Assembly: GCA_028551475.1 (NCBI GenBank)
Contig: CM052354.1
Location: 15,895,258 to 15,959,257, forward strand
DNA length: 64,000 nucleotides
Direction: 5' to 3'
Source: Casuarina equisetifolia
Taxonomy: Eukaryota > Streptophyta > Magnoliopsida > Fagales > Casuarinaceae
Made by a program: the position numbers and the translations under genes. Of the stretch, positions 58,003 through 64,000 are shown one piece after another. Position 1 is the stretch's first letter. Every line of letters begins with the position of its first letter. The notes below the pieces were generated by a model. It did no database searches. It worked only from the letters and a program-made list of their open reading frames with translations, and was not told the DNA's origin.

Positions 58003-59142
58003 CTGTTAATCCTATAAGGATGCAGACAATAACTAGTTCCTTAATAGGGGCAAAGTTATCCTTATAGTTGGCCCCTTCTCATTAGCTATATCCTTTTGTC
58101 ATGAGTTAAGCCTTGTAACGATCCACAGTTCCATATGCTTTATGCTTGATCTTGTAGACCCACTTGTTCCCTATTGCTTTATGACCTTCAAGAAAAGAAA
58201 CTAGCTCCTGTGTATTGTTTGATTTCAAGGCCCTAATCTCCTTAGCCATGGCATCATGCCATTTAGGGTTTATGACTACATCACTAAAAGTGGTGGGCTC
58301 AAGAGTCGTTGATATGGAACAAATAAAGTGATTGTGCTTTTGTGATAATCGATGGTGAGACATCACATGGGAAATAGGGTGTGTAGTAGATATGAGGGTG
58401 GAACCATCCATGTAAGAGTATTTGTAATCATGTGTCCATATGGGAGGTTAAGGAATGTGACCTCATTTTCACTTGGGTGTCATTGTTGAGGAAGCTTTGT
58501 TTGAAGAATCAGGTATGACAAACTATTGAACTAGTCTAGTGTAGGGAACAATGGCAAATGAATTTGGGTCTTGCAAATCAACAATAGAAGATGATGGATG
58601 CATGGGAACTGGACATGTTAGAGATTAGTCTAGTGTGACACTCGTGGGTGACAAGGTATGTGTAATGTTTGGTGATAGATTTAAGGGAAAAATATTTTCA
58701 TGAAATATCATATCATGACTCATATAAAATTTTATGCTTTCAATGTTGAGGAGGCAGTACCCCTTTTAGGCAAAATGATATCCTATAAACATGGAAGGGA
58801 TAGATCGATGACCAAATTTATCCTTCTATGATAAATTTGCTGCATAGTACAGACACCTAAAAACTCAAAGATGGTTAAGTGTGAGGGGGCTTACCAAAAA
58901 GTTTCTCGTATGGGGTTAGCCTTTAAAGGACTTGAGTGGGTGTTCAATTTATTAAATATGTGGTTGTAAAGAGACATTCGCTCTAAAAAGGAATAGGGCA
59001 ATTTGACTGGAATCTCAAAGCCCTAACTAGAGTAAATAGGTTTTGATGTTTTCTTTTAACTAACCCATTTTGTTAAGGGGTGTATGGGCATTAACTCTTG
59101 TTGATGATTCCTTGAAAGTTGAATAAGGCCTAAAGAAATCTT
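58003..59142 (-). pseudogene. Large copia element: integrase C-terminal part and start of RT
   Basis: On the minus strand, from 59137: QNGLVKRKHQNL-like (region around the integrase Glu), then SIPSMFIGYHFA and YFMKIFFP near 58700-58850 (end of integrase). The frame 58106-58411 holds PKWHDAMAKEIRALKSNNTQ and AIGNKWVYKIKHKAYGTVDR, the start of copia RT. It then reads KGANYKDNFAPIKELV near 58040 and breaks at the Sirevirus insertion (TSD 57998-58002). Host RT continues for only 29 bp at 49616-49644 before the next insertion. Confidence 0.8.
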
Positions 59143-60493
59143 TGTTGGGTTTTATGGCTTAACAAGAAAGGGGGTTAAATTGGTTAAGCTAAGAACTAAT
59201 CAGTCTCTTTTTCACTTTAAAAAATTATTCTAAACAATCCTATAAAATGATCATATAAGTCACAACAAAACAACAAGCAAACAAAAGTAAACAGAGGGAA
59301 GTAAGACACCAAATTTACCATGGTGGTTCGGCACTCAATCCTTGAGCCCTACATCCATTCTCTTTTCCTTCAACTTAACAAATTGAAGTCCACTTTACTT
59401 CAAGTTAGGAGAAGTCCTCTCTTACATTTCATAACTCTTCAACAAGGAGTCAATTCATCCATGGTTACAAAGTTTAGGTTGAACCGACCTTAGTACATCA
59501 AGCAAATCCTCAAATGTGTAATGTAAGTGAGGAATAATGCTTCTTAAAGAGCTAATTGAAGATATACAAACTTAATTCAAGCTCTAATCATGAAACCCCA
59601 ATTTTCACAAAGTTAGGGTTTTAGATTTACAAAAAGGTTTATGTGCATATTATAATCAAAACTTAATCAACACATAAACAACTTAATCTAATAGTGAATA
59701 TTCACAAGAATATTAGTTTGAAGGAATATCACCAAAGATACAAAGTAGTTTCATAACTTAATGAAGAAAGTATTCAAATTTAAGATCTTTTGTAAGATTT
59801 GAATATAAGCTCAATTCTTCTCAAATGTAATGTATGCAAAAAAAAACTTCTCAGAACCTCAAAGAACCCCTTTTTATAGAAGATTCAAAAACTTCAAGCT
59901 CTCTAGGGTTTTGGTTCAAACCTGAACTTCCCATTGAGATTTGATGTAATCTCCATCATGCAACAATAGAAAAGGTGATTAATGCAACAAATAGCCGTTT
60001 TGATAGATTGATCACCTCAAAAATCTTCCCTAATAAGCCATTAAATTGAGCTCAAATCTTCATTTTGAATAAAAAATCAGACCATTTTGACATCGGTCTA
60101 CTCCAAAATCCTCCTATTAAGGATTCAACATTTGCAGGGAGAACACATGCTTCACCAAAGACTTTCTCTCTTCGAACATCCATCTTTAGGGCAAAATGGT
60201 CAAGTGAGCTCTTAAGTGAGATATCACTTAAGTTAGATGACATAATATGGATAAGTAGTGCACCATATAGTTGGGTAAGAAGTGGGTAGGGCTTCTTTAA
60301 CATATGCGAGCCTTGACACAAGCCAACCTTAGAGTAAGCTCAGTCTAGCTCTTAGTAAGCTCAGTTCAGTAGCATATAAACATAGTTTAGCAACACATAA
60401 GCACAGTCCAACACTTAGCAAGCTCATATTTGATTCAACATTTGACTTCACTTGGATTAATATCAAGCTTGAATAAAAGCTCCTTGTAGATTG
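59143..60493 (-). repeat. Solo LTR of the Sirevirus-like family
   Basis: In plus coordinates TGTTGGGTTTTATGGC at 59143, then blocks matching the reverse complement of the LTR at 19483-20893 (GAAGTCCACTTTACTTCAAG near 59388, GGTTGAACCGACC near 59479). A perfect TSD ATCTT flanks it (59138-59142 and 60494-60498). The inner end at 60493 reads TTG on the plus strand instead of the expected CA, so the terminal dinucleotide has mutated. It is closer to 19483-20893 than to the complete element. Confidence 0.8.
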
Positions 60494-61370
60494 ATCTTTT
60501 AATATGTTCCTACAAGTGCATAAAGCCAAGTATCATTTTTCTTAAATATATTCAAATATATTTGTAGATAATAAATTTGTAGTAGATGCAAGAGCATATT
60601 GGGCATCATAAAGGTAATATCTATTATGAAGTATGATTGAACCTATATGTGTGATGGGGATGCATTTGCCATTCGGCAGTTGAACAATCCTAAACTTGAT
60701 AATGCATGAATGAGGAGATATTAAGCAATCAAAATCACTTGTAATATGGTCACTAGCCTTTAAATCTACAAGCCAATAAGAATGATCATGACGTTTAGGG
60801 AAAATACCTATTACATAAGTTGTGAACGAGTAGTGAACTATTTTTATTGATTGATGATGGCTATAATTTCCTCCTGCTCACCTTTAGTAAGGATGAACTC
60901 ATTATTAGAATTGTCATTAGCAAATGTGTGATGGGTAGATTGGCATTTAATAACCTTCCATTTTCATTTTAATTGAGGCTACCCATGAAGTGAATAACAT
61001 TTTTCTTTTGTATGCCCAATAATTCCATAGTGAGGATATTTAATTAGTAGGCGACAATCATTTATGTGATGCCTTTTCTTTCCACAGTAAGCACACATAC
61101 TGTGGAGGGCTTCTACATCCATAGAGCCCATATTGGCTTGGGGACTCATCAACGAGTAATACTAACCTATAGAAACAATAGAGCACCATAATACAATGAA
61201 ACAAGTAGCCTATCGGTCCACTGCCCATCTGGGTAATGCAACTGCATAGTAACATCAGGTTAAAACCTATGCACACAGGTGGACTTGAGTGGAGGCCTAT
61301 ACAAGTTGATTGGTGACCTGAGATAGACTTGAATCTTGACTTGTGTTCTAAGTGTAGACCCAACTCTATT
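60494..61370 (-). pseudogene. Large copia element: gag zinc knuckles and protease
   Basis: On the minus strand from about 61100: CAYCGKKRHHINDC and, 10 residues on, HYGIIGHTKEKC, two CCHC-type knuckles. Then protease: WLVDLKASDHITSDF near 60765 (D-S-G altered to D-L-K) and LPNGKCIPITHIGSIIL near 60670. Gag upstream of the knuckles is cut off by the LTR element at 61371. The reading is broken between these blocks. Confidence 0.8.
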
Positions 61371-61963
61371 TAATGTGAATGTTAAGGTGGGCTTGAGCGA
61401 GCTCGGGTTAAAAAAATAACTAAAAATCATTTTTTTGGGTGTTTTTGGGTTTTTTGTGGGAAAAGTGCGTGTTTGGTTAGGAAGAAGGGAGGAAAAATGA
61501 AAAATATGAAGAACAAAAATAAAAGATAGATGCCAACAAACTCCAAGATGTAAAGGCAACACCACCAGTCAAGGACTACCACCAATCCCTGGCAAGAATT
61601 GGATAAAGGATGCAAAAGTTGATCATATAACTTTGGGGCTTCTATTCTCTGGAAAATAAGTCTGTTCACAACTAAAACAATACTCCCTTTAAATAGGTAG
61701 CTAAACCTAACCCTAGAAGAATCTTGGTAAATCAAGAATCCTTAAAACCTAGTTCTAGAAGGATCCTGACAAATCAAGAATCCCAAAAATTAAGGAAGTC
61801 TTAACAAATCTGAATTCTGACAAATAAAGGAATCCTAAACAAATCAAAGATCTGACAAGTATGGAAACCCAGATAATTCAGGAACTTAGACAATTAAGGA
61901 AAACCAAATAAAAGGAAATATTTTCAGACAATAAGGTAAACCTAAGAAATTAAGGACTTAACA
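61371..61963 (-). repeat. 3' LTR of the gag-only gypsy-type element
   Basis: Minus-strand start TGTTAAGTCC at 61963, with a CTATTTAAAGGGAG promoter box at about 61685-61698. It matches 63507 onward and the solo LTR at 5531-5959. Confidence 0.85.
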
Positions 61964-62605
61964 ACTATTTAGAAAACCTTCCATATTAAAGATTGTAGAG
62001 ATGCTATGGAATATTCTTGGGTTGCTCTTCAATCTTGGCCTTCTTAGACCCACTAGATTACATTGTGGACTCTCAATTCTTTGATGTTGGAACTCGTAAT
62101 ATTGGGCCTTAAGTGCATCCACATCAATCTCCCTTTCTTGACAAAGATTTGTCCTTAAATCTTGATTGCTACTTTGGGTTTTATCGCTCCATGAATCCAT
62201 AATCCAAGTTTGTGCACACAAATCAAGCTTTAACTCTGGCGGTCTACCCAAGTGTGTTGGTTCACAAATCAATGGCAAACTACCATGTTGCTTGGATGGG
62301 AGTCTACAACCTGAGCAACAATATGATCCAAACAAGTAGTTAAAGTTATGAAATGTTTTTGTAGCACCTTCATTAATAGCATAGAAAAGTCTTGGTGATT
62401 GTTGTTGACATGTCTTCTTTTCATGATTTGACAATACAAACCCATAAAGGAAACCACTATTCGTGCTTAGTACCTCTAAATTCTTCAAGTCTTGGATGAA
62501 ACCTTGTGCTTCTTCTAAAAAAATCTCTTCCTTTGCCTTGTTTGGTAATATCTTGTGCTTTGGTAAATCTGAACTTCTTAGATCTATCTCTTTTTTAGGC
62601 AGCAA
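61958..62605 (-). CDS. ORF of unknown function in the gag-only element
   Basis: A 215-codon frame open to the LTR edge. It contains HEKKTCQQQSPRLFYAIN, PPELKLDLCAQTWIMDSW and DLRTNLCQEREIDVDALKAQ; the last block resembles the C-terminal end after the pol genes in some plant gypsy elements. No catalytic motif is present. It is read right after gag because the pol genes are missing. Confidence 0.45.
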   Translation of the reverse strand: MLPKKEIDLRSSDLPKHKILPNKAKEEIFLEEAQGFIQDLKNLEVLSTNSGFLYGFVLSNHEKKTCQQQSPRLFYAINEGATKTFHNFNYLFGSYCCSGCRLPSKQHGSLPLICEPTHLGRPPELKLDLCAQTWIMDSWSDKTQSSNQDLRTNLCQEREIDVDALKAQYYEFQHQRIESPQCNLVGLRRPRLKSNPRIFHSISTIFNMEGFLNSC

Positions 62606-62879
62606 ATCTTACTCTAGAGGATTCAAGCACTTTGGATTTGCATTCATAGTCGTTGGTGCTTTAATTTTCAAAAGATCTAAACTTTCTAGGTTCTTATCTT
62701 TCTCTGCCAACACCAATAGCTTTGGTAGATCCAAATCTTTTGGTTATACTTTTGTTGACTTTGTTTCTTCTACTTTAACAACTTATATGGCTTTCTTTGG
62801 TGAAGTTTCTCTCCCATACCACCTTTCTATCCACGTATCATAGTCTTCCTTGTAATAATTGTAATTGTTTTTGCTATTG

Positions 62880-63300
62880 GTACCTGGAATATGTTAAAGT
62901 GCAATCTTTTTTTTGGTTGCATTGTGGGTCTTAGCTTTAGCATATGTTCATCTTGCACACGTCAACCTGGTCTTGGTTGAAATCTTTGGGCAAGAAGTGC
63001 CTTTTGAGCAGCTTCTTCAGTTTCTCCCACAAACAAACCTTTTCCTTTCCATCCCGAACTCTTTGTTTCTTACTATTCTCACACAACAAAGAAGTAAATT
63101 CTTTGATATGAAGAATAGCAACCTTATATTTCTTCCAATCATCGTACGCTTAGAACTTAAACACCCTTTCAATATGATATAGCCAATCAACAAAATCATT
63201 GGGATTAAGAATACCTTTGAATTCTAGGATCTCAATACATAAGTTACAATTATTGTCTGGCCTCCTCCTCTACTCTTTTTCATTTTGGTTGCCCTGGGTG
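62880..63300 (-). pseudogene. Gypsy-type gag
   Basis: Minus-strand blocks IQEFKGILNPNDFVDWLYHI, RVFKYKRYDDWKKYKVAIL and REKVCLWEKLKKLLKRHFLP-like reading near 63000-63230 correspond to the retrotransposon gag domain (W-L-x-x-[IV]-E-x-x-F and W-x-x-[LM]-K-x-x-[LF]). Reading requires several frame changes and the typical zinc knuckle is not visible. Confidence 0.65.
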
Positions 63301-63491
63301 CCTTTGTAAAAGCCTTCCAACTTCTTGAGGATGTCAAAAAGTTGCTCCTTTACCTCGCCTAACTCAAGCGATATCATTTTGTTTCCAACTTCCTATGGTG
63401 GAATTGGTGAGGAATGGTCACTATGATAAGATGAAAAATTGCCACTTGGATTAAATATCTTAAGGAGAGCTCACTCATAGGAATAACTTGG

Positions 63492-63504
63492 GCTTTGATT
63501 ACCA
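63492..63504 (-). promoter_or_regulatory. Primer-binding site of the gag-only element
   Basis: Minus strand TGGTAATCAAAGC, tRNA-iMet type with an inserted A, 2 nt from the LTR. Confidence 0.65.
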
Positions 63505-63506
63505 CT

Positions 63507-64000
63507 TGATACGAATCTTATGGTGGGCTTAAGTGCTCCTCGGGTTAAGAAAATATGTAAAAAATAATTTTTTGGTGTTTTTGGGTTTTCTATGGGAAAA
63601 GTGAGTGTTGGTAAGGAGGAAGGGAGGAAAAATGAAAATATAAAGAACAAAAATAAAAAGATAGATGCCAACAAGCTCTAAGACATAAAGGCAATGCCAC
63701 CAGTCAAGGAATTGTTCCACCACCAATCTCTGACAAGAATTGGATAAAGGATGCAAAAGTTGATTATACAACTTAGGGGTTTCTATTCTCTAGAAAGCAA
63801 GTTTACTTTTGACTGAAACAATGCTTCCTTTAAGTAGGCAGCTAAACCTAATCCTAGAAGGAATCTAGTAAATCAGAATCCTTAAAATCTAGTTCTAGAA
63901 GGATCCTAACAAATCAAGAATCCCTAAAATTAAAGAAGTCTTAACAAATAAGGATTCTGACAAATAAAGGATTCCTAAACAAATCAGAGTTATGACAAGT
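63507..64000 (-). repeat. 5' LTR of the gag-only element, cut by the window end
   Basis: Plus-strand start TGATACGAATC, then the same order of blocks as 61371-61963 up to the end of the window. Confidence 0.85.

Larger units (their letters stand above)
46430..61370 (-). mobile_element. Large minus-strand Ty1/copia element split by nested insertions
   Basis: On the minus strand the gag zinc knuckles (about 61025-61100), protease (about 60550-60860), the C-terminal part of integrase (about 58700-59137), RT (58440 down to about 47000) and RNase H (47000-46700) run in correct copia order. An LTR edge and purine tract follow at 46669-46678. Its sequence is interrupted by 47889-49615, 49645-57997 and 59143-60493, and it ends against another LTR element at 61371. 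The integrase N-terminal half is missing. The left end is approximate: the LTR extends left of 46669 without a located partner. Confidence 0.8.
61371..64000 (-). mobile_element. Gag-only Ty3/gypsy-type element, extends beyond the window
   Basis: Left LTR 61371-61963 and right LTR from 63507 to beyond 64000 match closely. Minus-strand PBS TGGTAATCAAAGC (complement of 63492-63504) adjoins the right LTR, so the element is on the minus strand. The interior (61964-63506, 1.54 kb) carries a gypsy-type gag and then a frame that looks like the very end of such an element, with no protease, RT or integrase. It is a deletion derivative depending on proteins from other copies. Its right TSD is outside the window. 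Confidence 0.85.

Noticed and set aside
62463..62843. 126-codon plus-strand frame
   Set aside because: Antisense to the minus-strand ORF and gag downstream region of the gypsy-type element; no domain.

Overview
This window is a nuclear segment of a plant genome, most likely a dicot. The evidence is the AT-rich sequence, plant-type Ty1/copia, Ty3/gypsy and LINE elements, a captured pentatricopeptide-repeat (PPR) gene fragment and a hAT-transposase-derived gene of the RICESLEEPER/DAYSLEEPER kind. I cannot name the species. There are no operons, CRISPR arrays or confidently seen tRNA/rRNA genes. Nearly everything is transposon sequence at different stages of decay. Element ends were placed by matching LTR pairs, primer-binding sites (PBS), polypurine tracts (PPT) and 5-bp target-site duplications (TSD) by eye.

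Left part (1-12.6 kb): the 3' end of a LINE; then three minus-strand Ty1/copia remnants whose domains lie in an order that cannot come from one intact element; a solo LTR (5531-5959) of the family that also sits at the right edge of the window; and a 2.6-kb fold-back structure (9464-12058) with arms of about 670 bp around a GC-rich core that carries a 23-bp minisatellite.

Middle (12.6-28.4 kb): a decayed plus-strand Ty3/gypsy element (12654-22204). Its gag is interrupted by a 1.93-kb non-autonomous LTR element with its own PBS and PPT, its RNase H by an insert flanked by a roughly 260-bp host duplication, and its integrase by a 1.4-kb solo LTR of a Sirevirus-like copia. A second, plus-strand copia element (22665-28384) follows.

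Gene-like island (28.4-46.4 kb): the longest clean reading frame is a minus-strand 596-aa hAT-transposase-derived protein (30414-32204). Its BED zinc finger is broken by a frameshift and a stop. Upstream lie two non-autonomous minus-strand LTR elements with perfect TSDs. One (33148-36211, TSD AAATG) carries a PPR gene fragment. The other (38425-41375, TSD CAAAT) carries a long 24-bp repeat array that encodes a Glu-rich repeat protein on the element strand. Further right is a stretch that looks like mitochondrial DNA inserted in the nucleus (about 44.9-45.6 kb).

Right part (46.4-64 kb): a nest. An old minus-strand copia element (about 46.4-61.4 kb) has its reverse transcriptase split by a solo LTR (47889-49615, TSD CATTT) and by a complete 8.35-kb Sirevirus-like copia (49645-57997, TSD GTTGG). 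Its integrase region is split by another solo LTR (59143-60493, TSD ATCTT). At its gag end it meets a gag-only, pol-less gypsy-type element (61371 to beyond 64000). All pol genes carry stops, frameshifts or lost catalytic residues, so none looks autonomous today.
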